Part shown: positions 33,711-42,123 of the stretch, piece after piece | Layout: the number at the start of each line of letters is the position of its first letter | How positions within the stretch are numbered: the stretch's first letter is position 1 | Assembly: GCA_031844405.1 (NCBI GenBank) | Contig: JAUZVC010000001.1 | Coordinates: forward strand, 1,364,001 to 1,428,000 | Reading direction: 5' to 3' | Length of the DNA: 64,000 nucleotides | Source of the DNA: Knoellia sp031844405 | GTDB lineage: Bacteria; Actinomycetota; Actinomycetes; Actinomycetales; Dermatophilaceae | Program-made: the position numbers and the translations under genes | The notes under the pieces: model-generated | Seen by the model: the letters and a program-made list of their open reading frames with translations, nothing else | Database searches by the model: none | Told to the model about the DNA's origin: nothing

Positions 33711-34739
33711 ATGAACGCGCCTTCCCCCACCGACGAGTCCGCGACGGTGTCACCTGCGGTCAGCGTGGTGATCCCGGTCCTCAACGAGGAGCGGCATCTC
33801 CGCGACGCCGTACGGCAGGTCCTCGGACAGGCGTACGCGGGCGACGTCGAGGTCGTGCTCGCGCTCGGTCCGTCGACGGACGCCACCGACGAGGTCGCCG
33901 CGGAGCTCGCCGCTGCCGACCCACGGGTGCGCACGGTGCGCAACCCGACGGGGCGCACCCCGAACGGCCTCAACGCCGCGATCCGCAGCGCGAGCCACGA
34001 CATCCTCGTGCGCGTCGACGGGCACGCGGAGATCCCCGAGGGCTACCTCGCCACCGCCGTCCGCACTCTCGCCGAGACCGGCGCGGACAACGTCGGCGGG
34101 ATGATGAAGGCGGTCGGGCAGACGCCCTTCGAGCGTGCCGTGGCACGCGCGATGCGCAGCCGGATCGGCGTCGGCGGAGGCGCGTTCCACGTCGGTGGCG
34201 CGGCCGGCCCCGTCGACACCGTCTACCTCGGTGCCTTCCGCCGCAGCGCCCTCGACCGGGTCGGCGGCTACGACGAGCGCTACACCCGCACCCAGGACTG
34301 GCACCTCAACCTGCGCCTGCGCCAGACCGGTGGAACCGTGTGGTTCACCCCCGACATGTCGGTCGTCTACCGCCCCCGCTCGAACGTACGCGCGCTGGCG
34401 CGCCAGTACTTCGAGTACGGCCGCTGGCGCCGGGTCGTCATCCGCGAGCACCCCGAGACGGCGAGTGCACGCTACCTCGCGCCGCCGGTCATGGTGCTCG
34501 GCACGACCGCCGCGACGCTCGCCGCCTTCGCGTGGCCCGTGACCCTTGCCGTCCCTGCCGCGTATGCCGTCGCCGTCGGTGTCGGGGGCGTCGCCATCAG
34601 CCGGGGGGAACGCGTCGGAGTCCGGCTGCGCACCCCGATCGCCCTCGCGACGATGCACTGGTCGTGGGGTGTGGGCTTCCTCACCAGCCGGCGGCTTGCG
34701 TCGGGCGGCTCGTCGGCGGAGTCGCCACCTCCCGTGTGA
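33711..34739 (+). CDS. Family 2 glycosyltransferase with C-terminal membrane helices
   Basis: The product has about 342 residues. The GT-A domain begins VSVVIPVLNEERHLRDAVRQV, has LVRVDGHAEIPEGYL with the Asp-x-Gly-His metal motif, and then TQDWHLNLRLRQTGGTVWFTP. Two or three hydrophobic segments follow near the C-terminus (VMVLGTTAATLAAFAWPVTLAVPAAYAVAVGVGG). The ExoA/SucM-like layout suggests a membrane-bound transferase acting on a lipid-linked acceptor. It lies just upstream of the ABC exporter genes. The start is ATG 33711, or 33699. Confidence 0.9.
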   Translation: MNAPSPTDESATVSPAVSVVIPVLNEERHLRDAVRQVLGQAYAGDVEVVLALGPSTDATDEVAAELAAADPRVRTVRNPTGRTPNGLNAAIRSASHDILVRVDGHAEIPEGYLATAVRTLAETGADNVGGMMKAVGQTPFERAVARAMRSRIGVGGGAFHVGGAAGPVDTVYLGAFRRSALDRVGGYDERYTRTQDWHLNLRLRQTGGTVWFTPDMSVVYRPRSNVRALARQYFEYGRWRRVVIREHPETASARYLAPPVMVLGTTAATLAAFAWPVTLAVPAAYAVAVGVGGVAISRGERVGVRLRTPIALATMHWSWGVGFLTSRRLASGGSSAESPPPV

Positions 34740-34785
34740 CAGACTGAGCGGCCGTGTGACGTCGGGAACGAGGAGAGTGCAGTCG

Positions 34786-35583
34786 GTGGACACCAGCCAC
34801 CTCAAGGCCCTGTGGGCCCGTCGGGAGATCCTCGGCACCCTCGTGCGTCGCGACCTTCGGGTCCGTTACGCCCGCAGCGTCCTGGGCTATCTGTGGACCA
34901 TCCTCGACCCGCTGGCGATGGCGCTCATCTACTTCATGATCTTCGCGGTCATCTTCAAGCGCCCCGACGCCGGCTACCACCCCTACTTCCTCTACCTGCT
35001 CGTCGGCCTGCTCGCCTGGCAGTGGTTCAGCGCGTCCGTCACCGAGACCTCGAGGGCCCTGCTGGCCGAGGCCAAGCTCGTCCGCTCCACCAGCCTTCCG
35101 CGCGAGCTGTGGGTCATCCGGGTCGTCATCGCCAAGGGCGTCGAGTACGTCCTGTCGCTGCCGATCCTCGTGGCCTTCGTCATCGTCTACATGATCACCG
35201 GCGACACGACGCCCAACTGGCGCCTCGTCCTCATCCCCGTCGGGTTCGCGCTGCAGTTCCTCGTGCAGATCGGCATCGGGCTGCTCCTCGCCCCCCTCAC
35301 CGTGCTCGTCGACGACACGCAGCGCGTGGTCCGGATCGTCATGCGGATGGCGTTCTACTGCACCCCGATCATCTACAGCCTCGACACCGTCCCCGAGAGC
35401 CTGCGCTCGCTCCTCTACCTCAACCCGTTGAGCGGTGTCCTCGAGTTCTACCGAGCCGGTCTCTTCGACGAGCCGCTGCAGACCGAGCCCATCCTCGCCT
35501 GCCTCGTCGTCACGGTGCTGTTCCTCCTCTTCGGGACGTGGATGTTCAACCGCCTCGAGCGCTCGGTCCTCAAGGAGATCTGA
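34786..35583 (+). CDS. ABC-2 type polysaccharide export permease (Wzm/TagG-like)
   Basis: A 265-residue permease with six membrane helices in the Wzm/TagG/RfbA pattern: LVRRDLRVRYARSVLGYLWTILDPLAMALIYFMIFAVIF near the N-terminus, and VRIVMRMAFYCTPIIYSLDTVP, LLYLNPLSGVLEFYRAGLF and VLFLLFGTWMFNRLERSVLKEI near the end. It should form the channel that moves an undecaprenyl-linked glycan across the membrane with the ATPase encoded next. GTG 34786 is chosen because AGGAGAG lies 8 nt upstream; GTG 34777 overlaps that site. The stop overlaps the ATPase start (TGATG). Confidence 0.94.
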   Translation: MDTSHLKALWARREILGTLVRRDLRVRYARSVLGYLWTILDPLAMALIYFMIFAVIFKRPDAGYHPYFLYLLVGLLAWQWFSASVTETSRALLAEAKLVRSTSLPRELWVIRVVIAKGVEYVLSLPILVAFVIVYMITGDTTPNWRLVLIPVGFALQFLVQIGIGLLLAPLTVLVDDTQRVVRIVMRMAFYCTPIIYSLDTVPESLRSLLYLNPLSGVLEFYRAGLFDEPLQTEPILACLVVTVLFLLFGTWMFNRLERSVLKEI

Positions 35584-36329
35584 TGCCCGACGTCATGATC
35601 GAGGTCGAGGACCTCGGTATCGAGTTCTACCGGTCGCGCCGACGCAACCTCTCGCTGCGCGAGATGGTCCTCAAGGGCCGCAACACCGCACCGAAGGAGA
35701 CCTTCTGGGCGCTGCGCCACGTGAGCTTCACGGTCGGCCACGGTGAGGCCGTCGGCCTCGTCGGGTCCAACGGCACCGGCAAGAGCACGCTGCTCAAGAC
35801 GATCGCGGGCGTGCTCATCCCCGACGAGGGACACGCCCGCGTCAACGAGGGCGTCGCCCCGCTCATCGAGCTCACCGGTGGCTTCCTCGGCGAGCTCTCG
35901 GCCCGCGAGAACATCTACCTCACCGCGGGCCTGCACGGGCTGAGCCGCGAGCAGGTCGACGAGCGCTTCGACGACATCGTCGACTTCGCCGGGCCGCAGG
36001 TCCGCGAGGGGCTCGAGATGCCCTTCCGCCACTTCTCCTCGGGCATGCAGGTCCGGCTCGGCTTCGCCGTCATCACGACCCTCGACGAGCCGATCATCCT
36101 CGTCGACGAGGTCCTCGCGGTCGGCGACGTCGCCTTCAAGGAGAAGTGCTACAAGCGGATGGAGGAGCTGCTCGCCCAGAACAAGACGCTCTTCCTCGTC
36201 TCGCACTCGGAGAACGACCTGCGCCGCTTCTGCACCCGCGGCATCTACCTGCGTCGCGGCGAGCTCGTCGCCGACGACGCCATGGACGCGGTGCTCCGGG
36301 ACTACAACAGGGACGCCGCAGCCGGGTGA
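35583..36329 (+). CDS. Polysaccharide export ATP-binding protein (Wzt/TagH-like)
   Basis: A 248-residue ABC ATPase. Walker A is GSNGTGKST, the Q-loop region contains APLIELTGGFLGELSARENIYL, the signature is FSSGMQVRLGFA, Walker B is IILVDEVLAVGD, and the switch His is in LVSHS. The GGFxxxLSxRENIYL segment marks Wzt/TagH-type exporters of O-antigens and teichoic acids. It lacks the C-terminal carbohydrate-binding domain of some Wzt proteins, so chain-length recognition should lie elsewhere. It overlaps the permease gene by 1 nt. Confidence 0.94.
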   Translation: MPDVMIEVEDLGIEFYRSRRRNLSLREMVLKGRNTAPKETFWALRHVSFTVGHGEAVGLVGSNGTGKSTLLKTIAGVLIPDEGHARVNEGVAPLIELTGGFLGELSARENIYLTAGLHGLSREQVDERFDDIVDFAGPQVREGLEMPFRHFSSGMQVRLGFAVITTLDEPIILVDEVLAVGDVAFKEKCYKRMEELLAQNKTLFLVSHSENDLRRFCTRGIYLRRGELVADDAMDAVLRDYNRDAAAG

Positions 36330-36344
36330 GGCCCGGCGGGCTGC

Positions 36345-37139
36345 TCAGCGTGCGGTCCAGCCTCCGTCGACGACGACGTTGGAGCCCGTGACGAAGCCCG
36401 AGTGCGGTGAGGCCAGGAACAGCAGCGCGGTCCGGAGCTCGTCGCGGTCACCGACCCTGTCGAGCATCGTTCGTGACGCGAGCCGACCGAGGAACTCCTC
36501 GTTCGCGCGCGCGGCCTCGGCCGGGAACGGACCCGGGCTGATGGCGTTGACCCGGATGCCCTCTGGCCCCAGCTCCGCCGCGGCGTAGCGGGTGAGCTGG
36601 AGGAGGGCCGCCTTCGCCGCGCCGTAGTAGGGAGGGGTGCGGCCGGCCTCGGTGTCGTAGAGGCTGAGGTCGGGACCGACCATGCCGTACATCGACGCGA
36701 TGTTGACGATGCTCGGCGACCCTCCGGCCGCGACGGCCAGACGCATCGACGAGGTGGCGGCCCGCATGGCCCGCCAGGCGGACTTGACGGCGAGCTCGTA
36801 GCCCTCGTCGAAGTTCTCCTCGGTGGCGGTGCCGAGGGACCCGCCCCGGCCCACGTGGGCGTTGTTCACGAGGACGTCGACACGTCCGCGGTCCTTCCCC
36901 ACGGACTCGATGAGGGAGGGCCAGTCCGGGCTCGTGACGTCGCACGCCGCCACGGTGACGGGGAACCCGTCGGCCTCCTGCGCTGCGGCGAGGTCGTCGA
37001 GCGCCTCCTGCCTGCGACCCACGGCGACGACGTCGGCGCCCGCCTCTGCCAGCGCCCGGACCATGGGCACACCCAGCCATCCCGTGGCGCCGCTCACGAG
37101 TGCCACGGCTCCGTCGAGTCGGAAGAGGTCGGTGCTCAT
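36345..37139 (-). CDS. Short-chain dehydrogenase/reductase
   Basis: A 264-residue SDR. The cofactor motif is SGATGWLGVP (TGxxxGxG variant), followed by ACDVTSPDW, NNAHVG, a catalytic Ser in VNIASMYG and the Tyr-Lys pair in PPYYGAAKAALLQLTRYAAAELG. It ends GSNVVVDGGWTAR, a standard SDR tail. It should use NAD(P)(H) in the cytosol. The ATG at 37139 overlaps the stop of the cytidylyltransferase-AKR fusion gene (ATGA), so the two are coupled and probably modify the same sugar or nonulosonic acid. The substrate is not known. Confidence 0.9.
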   Translation of the reverse strand: MSTDLFRLDGAVALVSGATGWLGVPMVRALAEAGADVVAVGRRQEALDDLAAAQEADGFPVTVAACDVTSPDWPSLIESVGKDRGRVDVLVNNAHVGRGGSLGTATEENFDEGYELAVKSAWRAMRAATSSMRLAVAAGGSPSIVNIASMYGMVGPDLSLYDTEAGRTPPYYGAAKAALLQLTRYAAAELGPEGIRVNAISPGPFPAEAARANEEFLGRLASRTMLDRVGDRDELRTALLFLASPHSGFVTGSNVVVDGGWTAR

Positions 37140-38779
37140 GGGGCCATCCTCCACGTGCTGGGGTCGACGACGACCGGTGAACCGCCGGGGACCCGTTCAC
37201 GGACGTGCCTGATCTCCTCCGCCGTGAGGGGTGCTGCCGCCACCCATGCGGCCTGCTCGGCGACCTGCTCCGGCGTCTCGGCCCCGAGCACCACCGAGGT
37301 CACGAAGGGGTGCCCGAGGGCATAGGCGACGCAGAGGTCAGGGACGCTGGTGCGGCCGAGCTCGGCCGTGACGGAGACCAGCGCCTCCCGGACGGCGCCG
37401 ATGTCCATGTCGGCGTTCACGGGCCACGGGGCCTCAGGGGAGACGAGGAGGCCCTGCAGGAAGACGCTGCGCGCCGTGACGACGAGGTCCGGCCGGCTCG
37501 AGAACGCCTGCACGACGGAGGGTTCGGTCCACCGACGGTCGAGGACGTTGAAGGGCAGCTGCACGTAGCCGACCCGCGGGTCGGCGACGGCCTCGAACAG
37601 CTCCTGCGGTGTGGAGATCGACGCCCCGACGACCTGGGCGACCCCGCTCGACCTCAGCTCGTCCAGCGTCTGCGCGACCGCGCCACCGCCGCGGTGCCAG
37701 TCGACCCAGCGGTGCACGAGGAGCCCGCTGACGGACCCCGTGCGCAGGTCGCGCAGGGAGCGTTCCGTGGAGGCGAGCACGGCGTCCCTTGCCCAGCGCG
37801 CCGGGGCGTCCTCGGGTACGTGGTCCAGCGGGGTGAGCTTGGTGACGACCCGGACCCTCTCGGAGAGGCCACGGGCGAGCGCCTGCCCGATCCGGGCCTC
37901 GCTCTGGCCGTAGGCCCGGGCGGTGTCGAGGTGCGTCACGCCCTCGTCCACCGCGCGACGCAGCACTGCCCGCGCCGACTCGGGGTCGGGCAGGCCGGTG
38001 GTGTTGGCGGCGCCGTAGGCCACGCCCAGCTGCACCGTGCCGAGAACCCACGACCCCTGGCCGATGGGGTTCGCGCCCGGCTCGCCCAGGCGCCGGGGGG
38101 TGGGGGGCGCAACCTCCGCCCAGCGCGTGAGCACCTCGCGCCACGACGGGACGACGGGGTCCGCGAACGCGGCAAGGGCGGCCTCGGCGACCACGTAGTC
38201 GTCGAGGGTGTCGATGGTGCAGCGCACCCCCATGAGGTTCGCGCCGAGCTCAGGGGGAGCCCACACGTGGTCGCCGGTGCGCCGCCGCATCCACGGCGTC
38301 ACGTGCTCGCGGTCGAACGGGTCGCCGGTGGAGACGTCGGCCTCCCTCAGCAGGCGGACGGTGAAGGCCTCGCCGCCGAGGCCGTAGGGGTAGCCCTCGG
38401 CGACCCGGACGTAGCCCGAGCCGTCCTCCTGCAGCGCTCCGGTGAGGCCCGCGACGAAGTCCGCGTCGGGGACGACGTTGTCGGCCGTCAGGCGCACGAC
38501 GACGTCGTCGTCGTCGAGGTCGCGGACCGCCCCGACGAAGCGTTCGAGGGGGTCCTCCAACGAGCCCCGGAACGTCGGGACGTCGAAGCGTGCCGCGGCA
38601 CGCACGATGGCGTCGTCCTCCGGCGCGGTGCTCGTCGCGAGGACGACGTCACCGCCGCCACGGGCGGCACGCCTGGCCGCGAGGGCCGCGACCGGGTAGG
38701 CACCCAGGGTGAGCAGCGCCTTGCCCGGAAGGCGACTGGAGCTCAGCCGCGACTGCAGGACGACCCGGGTGTGCGGCAT
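37136..38779 (-). CDS. Fusion: SpsF/PseF-like cytidylyltransferase and aldo/keto reductase
   Basis: A 547-residue two-domain protein. Residues 1 to about 235 form a nucleotidyltransferase of the SpsF type: RVVLQSRLSSSRLPGKALLTLGAYP opens it, then VVLATSTAPEDDAIV, VVRLTADNVVPD and CTIDTLDDYVVAEAAL. SpsF-type domains stand in for PseF, activating pseudaminic or related acids with CTP. Residues from about 250 form an aldo/keto reductase: GTVQLGVAYGAANTTGLPD, HLDTARAYGQSEARIGQAL, VTKLTPLD, GLLVHRWVDWH. The reductase Tyr and Lys are present. I chose ATG 38779. It lies 28 nt downstream of pseG and overlaps the SDR gene. CMP-sugar synthesis is the likely role; the reductase substrate is unknown. Confidence 0.85.
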   Translation of the reverse strand: MPHTRVVLQSRLSSSRLPGKALLTLGAYPVAALAARRAARGGGDVVLATSTAPEDDAIVRAAARFDVPTFRGSLEDPLERFVGAVRDLDDDDVVVRLTADNVVPDADFVAGLTGALQEDGSGYVRVAEGYPYGLGGEAFTVRLLREADVSTGDPFDREHVTPWMRRRTGDHVWAPPELGANLMGVRCTIDTLDDYVVAEAALAAFADPVVPSWREVLTRWAEVAPPTPRRLGEPGANPIGQGSWVLGTVQLGVAYGAANTTGLPDPESARAVLRRAVDEGVTHLDTARAYGQSEARIGQALARGLSERVRVVTKLTPLDHVPEDAPARWARDAVLASTERSLRDLRTGSVSGLLVHRWVDWHRGGGAVAQTLDELRSSGVAQVVGASISTPQELFEAVADPRVGYVQLPFNVLDRRWTEPSVVQAFSSRPDLVVTARSVFLQGLLVSPEAPWPVNADMDIGAVREALVSVTAELGRTSVPDLCVAYALGHPFVTSVVLGAETPEQVAEQAAWVAAAPLTAEEIRHVRERVPGGSPVVVDPSTWRMAP

Positions 38780-38807
38780 ACGGAGAGCATAGGAGGGGTG
38801 GGGAGCC

Positions 38808-39848
38808 TCACCCGGCGGGACCACGGAGACGCCCCAGCAGGACGTCGGCCACCCGACGCCTTCCCTGGCCGTCGACGAGCCTGCGGGCCTCGGCGCCGAG
38901 CCGCTCGCGGTGAGCCGCGTCGGTGAGCAGCCGGGTCAGCTCGGCGGTCGCGGCCTTGCGCGCGCGCGGCGAGGACACGAGGTCGTCGAGGGACCCGACG
39001 GGCGCGACGACGCCGCGGCCGGAGATGTCCTCGTAGCTCGCGAGCTGGTTGTCGGCAACGGCCACGACGCCGGTGGGGACGCCGAGGAGCAGGAGCTCCC
39101 AGACCGAGGACCCGGCTGCGCTCACGGTGACGGTGCTCGCGGCGGCGAGCGCCATGACGTCCGGCGTGGGCGGGAGCACCCGGACGCTCTGCCCGCCGGT
39201 CGTCGGCAGTGCTGCCACGACCTCGCCGACCTCGGGCCGGGCGACGATGCAGGTGAGCTCGAGGTCGACGCCGGTCCCGAGGACGAGCGGCGCCACGACC
39301 GTGGCCGCCCCGCGCGGGTCGGTGCCCCCGAAGACGGCCAGCACCCGCGTGCCTCCGTCGTCGGGCCGGGGGGCGGACGCGAGGTCGAGGACCCCGCGGC
39401 GGAAGAGCGCGTACTCGACCCCGGCCAGCGCGACGTGCCCCGCGCCGCCGGACGGGTGGGGTGCGGCGCCGAGGTTCTGGTCGAGGTGGACGTCGGCCTC
39501 CTGCGCGGCGCCGAACTCCCCGTCGTGGAGGGCGAGCACGACGAGGCCGGCACGACGCGCGGCGGCCCCGAGGTCCGGGTCGAGCTCGTAGCCGTCGACG
39601 ACGAGCGCGTCGAGCCCGAGGTCGCGGCAGAGGGAGACGACGTCGTCCGCAGCGACCGGCGCGGGCACCACACGGAGCCCCATGACGTCGACGGCGGCGC
39701 GCAACCAGTCGACGGACACCTCGCCGAGGAGGGTCACGGCGCAACCCCGGTCGAGGAGCTCCTCGGCCAGGGCGAGGCACCGGACGGCGTGCCCGACCCC
39801 GATGGCGGGGGAGGCGTCCGCGCGGATGCCGACGGTGGGCTGGTTCAT
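38808..39848 (-). CDS. pseG: UDP-2,4-diacetamido-2,4,6-trideoxy-beta-L-altropyranose hydrolase
   Basis: A 346-residue GT-B-fold hydrolase. The N-terminal VGIRADASPAIGVGHAVRCLALAEEL carries the PseG Gly-x-Gly-His-x-x-Arg motif with the catalytic His. VDGYELD, LAVFGGTDPRGAATVVAPLVLG and TVSAAGSSVWELLLLGVPTGVVAVADNQ follow the family order, the last being the nucleotide-binding half. It removes UDP to release the free altrose sugar for PseI. ATG 39848 has AGGAG at good spacing. It is the first gene of a minus-strand unit with the cytidylyltransferase fusion and the SDR, divergent from pseB. Confidence 0.88.
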   Translation of the reverse strand: MNQPTVGIRADASPAIGVGHAVRCLALAEELLDRGCAVTLLGEVSVDWLRAAVDVMGLRVVPAPVAADDVVSLCRDLGLDALVVDGYELDPDLGAAARRAGLVVLALHDGEFGAAQEADVHLDQNLGAAPHPSGGAGHVALAGVEYALFRRGVLDLASAPRPDDGGTRVLAVFGGTDPRGAATVVAPLVLGTGVDLELTCIVARPEVGEVVAALPTTGGQSVRVLPPTPDVMALAAASTVTVSAAGSSVWELLLLGVPTGVVAVADNQLASYEDISGRGVVAPVGSLDDLVSSPRARKAATAELTRLLTDAAHRERLGAEARRLVDGQGRRRVADVLLGRLRGPAG

Positions 39849-39905
39849 GGGGCTCCTGGGGTCCGCCCGCATCGTGGCCGGGCAGGCGTCGGGCATCTGA
39901 GATGC

Positions 39906-39911
39906 TAGCCT
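39906..39911 (+). promoter_or_regulatory. Candidate -10 box upstream of pseB
   Basis: TAGCCT lies in the 153-nt gap between divergent pseG and pseB. If used, it gives a pseB leader of roughly 85 nt, and the pseB start has its own AGGAG site. Confidence 0.35.
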
Positions 39912-40001
39912 CGCGGCTGGCCTTCGCTCGGTCAGCCGGGTGCGCGACGCTCGTGCGAGCGGTGCGCCGCCCCGCAGCCAGAACGTCTAGGAGTTACGCG
40001 A

Positions 40002-40988
40002 GTGAGCATTCTCGAGGGTTCGTCGATTCTCGTCACCGGAGGCACCGGATCCTTCGGCAAGGCCTTCATCCGCAAGGCCCTTGACGACCTCAACCCCAAG
40101 AGGATCGTCATCTTCTCGCGTGACGAGCTCAAGCAGTACGAGTGCCGTCAGCTCTTCGGCGACGACCCCCGCCTGCGCTGGTTCATCGGCGACATCCGTG
40201 ACCTGCACCGCCTCAACCGCGCGATGCACGGCGTCGACTACGTCGTCCACGCCGCTGCCCTCAAGCAGGTCGACACGGCCGAGTACAACCCGTGGGAGTT
40301 CGTCCAGACCAACGTCGTCGGCTCGCAGAACGTCATCGAGGCCTCGATCGACGCCGGCGTCAAGAAGGTCGTAGCCCTCTCGACCGACAAGGCGTCCTCG
40401 CCCATCAACCTCTACGGCGCGACCAAGCTCACCGCCGACAAGCTCTTCATCACCGGCAACCACTACGCCGCCGCCTACCCGACCCGCTTCTGCGTGGTCC
40501 GCTACGGCAACGTCATGGGCAGCCGCGGCTCGGTCATCCCGTTCTTCCGCCGCCTGGCCGACGCCGGCGAGTCGCTCCCCATCACCGACCTGCGCATGAC
40601 GCGCTTCTTCATCACGCTGCCGCAGGCGGTGAAGTTCGTCACCGACTCCTTCGAGATGATGCAGGGCGGCGAGCTCTACGTCCCACGGATCCCGTCGATG
40701 AAGATCGTCGACCTCGCCCAGACCGTGGCGCCCGGCGCGACCATGCACGAGATCGGTCTGCGCCCCGGCGAGAAGCTGCACGAGGAGATGATCTCCGCTG
40801 AGGAGGGTCGTCGGGCCCTGCTCATCGGTGACCGCTACGTCCTCCAGCCCGACCTGGCGTCGTGGGGCTACTCCGCCCCCGCGGACGGTGAGCCCGTGCC
40901 CGACGGCTTCCACTACACGTCGGACAACAACGACCAGTGGTTCTCCGGCGAGCAGATGCTCGAGATCCTCGGCCACGAGGGTCTCTGA
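40002..40988 (+). CDS. pseB: UDP-N-acetylglucosamine 4,6-dehydratase (inverting)
   Basis: A 328-residue SDR of the PseB/FlaA1 type. The NADP site is ILVTGGTGSFGKAFIRKALDD. FSRDELKQYECRQLF, FIGDIRDLHRL, VHAAALKQVDTAEYNPWEFVQTN and VALSTDKASSPINLYGATKLTADKLF follow, with the catalytic Asp-Lys of STDKA and the Tyr-x-x-x-Lys of YGATK. It starts the pseudaminic acid pathway from UDP-GlcNAc. GTG 40002 has AGGAG 8 nt upstream. It heads a plus-strand unit with pseC 2 nt downstream. Confidence 0.96.
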   Translation: MSILEGSSILVTGGTGSFGKAFIRKALDDLNPKRIVIFSRDELKQYECRQLFGDDPRLRWFIGDIRDLHRLNRAMHGVDYVVHAAALKQVDTAEYNPWEFVQTNVVGSQNVIEASIDAGVKKVVALSTDKASSPINLYGATKLTADKLFITGNHYAAAYPTRFCVVRYGNVMGSRGSVIPFFRRLADAGESLPITDLRMTRFFITLPQAVKFVTDSFEMMQGGELYVPRIPSMKIVDLAQTVAPGATMHEIGLRPGEKLHEEMISAEEGRRALLIGDRYVLQPDLASWGYSAPADGEPVPDGFHYTSDNNDQWFSGEQMLEILGHEGL

Positions 40989-40990
40989 GG

Positions 40991-42118
40991 ATGATCCAGT
41001 ACGGCCGTCAGTCGATCAACGAGGACGACGTCGCGGCGGTCGCCGAGGTCCTTCGTGGTGACTGGCTCACCACCGGACCGACGGTCACCGCCTTCGAGGA
41101 GTCGCTCGCCGAGCTGAGCGGCGCCACCCGGGTCGTCAGCGCGACGAGCGGCACGGCCGCGCTCCACATCGCCTATGCCGCCGCCGGGGTCGGGGCCGGC
41201 GACGAGGTCGTCACCACCCCGATGACGTTCGTCGCCACCGCGTCGTCCGCCGTCGCCCTCGGCGCGAGGATCACCTTCGTCGACGTCGAGGAGGACACGG
41301 CCAACATCGACCCGGCCGCCGTGGACGCCGTCGTGTCCGACGCGACGAAGGTCGTCGCCGGTGTCGACTACGCCGGCCACCCGGTCGAGATCGACGCGCT
41401 GCGCCCCGTCGCGGACCGCGTCGGCGCCCTCCTCCTCGAGGACGCCGCGCACTCCATCGGCTCGACCTACAAGGGCCGCCCCGTCGGCTCGCTCGCCGAC
41501 CTCACGACGTTCTCGTTCTTCCCGACCAAGAACATGACGAGCGCCGAAGGCGGCGCCGTCGCGACGCTCGACGCCGACCTCGGCCGGCGCGCCCACGAGT
41601 TCCACTTCATCGGGCTCGTCCGCGACCGCGACCGGATGCGCTACCCGGACGAGGGCCCGTGGCACCAGGAGGTCCACGAGTACGGCCTCAACTACCGCCT
41701 CCCCGACGTCCTCGCCGCGCTCGGCCTGAGCCAGCTGCGCCGGCTCGACGCGTTCAAGACCCGCCGGGCCGAGGTCTTCGCGCGCTACCAGGAGGGCCTC
41801 GCCGGGCTCGACGGCGTCCGGCTGCCCGTCCAGCGCGAGCACGTCGACCCCATCTGGCACCTCTACCCGCTGCGCGTCCTCGACGGTCGCCGCCGCGAGG
41901 TCTTCGACTCGATGCGCGCGGCCGGCGTCGGCGTCCAGGTCAACTACCTGCCGGTCTACTGGCACCCCCTCTTCGAGGACATGGGCTACCAGCGCGGCAT
42001 GTGCCCCAACGCCGAGGCCTTCTATGCCGAGGAGCTCTCGCTGCCGATGCACGCCGAGCTCACCGACGCGCAGGTGGACCAGGTCATCGACGCGGTGCGG
42101 GCTGCCGTAGCAGGCTGA
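40991..42118 (+). CDS. pseC: UDP-4-amino-4,6-dideoxy-N-acetyl-beta-L-altrosamine transaminase
   Basis: A 375-residue PLP enzyme of the DegT/DnrJ/EryC1 family. IQYGRQSINEDDVAAVAEVLRGDWLTTGP matches PseC closely. SATSGTAALHIAYAAAGVG binds the phosphate, LLLEDAAHSIGSTY carries the ring-binding Asp, and FFPTKNMTSAEGG carries the Schiff-base Lys. The PseC-like C-terminal motif GVQVNYLPVYWHPLF is present. It adds the 4-amino group in the second pathway step using glutamate. It is placed between pseB and a gene of unknown function 5 nt downstream. Confidence 0.96.
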   Translation: MIQYGRQSINEDDVAAVAEVLRGDWLTTGPTVTAFEESLAELSGATRVVSATSGTAALHIAYAAAGVGAGDEVVTTPMTFVATASSAVALGARITFVDVEEDTANIDPAAVDAVVSDATKVVAGVDYAGHPVEIDALRPVADRVGALLLEDAAHSIGSTYKGRPVGSLADLTTFSFFPTKNMTSAEGGAVATLDADLGRRAHEFHFIGLVRDRDRMRYPDEGPWHQEVHEYGLNYRLPDVLAALGLSQLRRLDAFKTRRAEVFARYQEGLAGLDGVRLPVQREHVDPIWHLYPLRVLDGRRREVFDSMRAAGVGVQVNYLPVYWHPLFEDMGYQRGMCPNAEAFYAEELSLPMHAELTDAQVDQVIDAVRAAVAG

Positions 42119-42123
42119 CGCCT

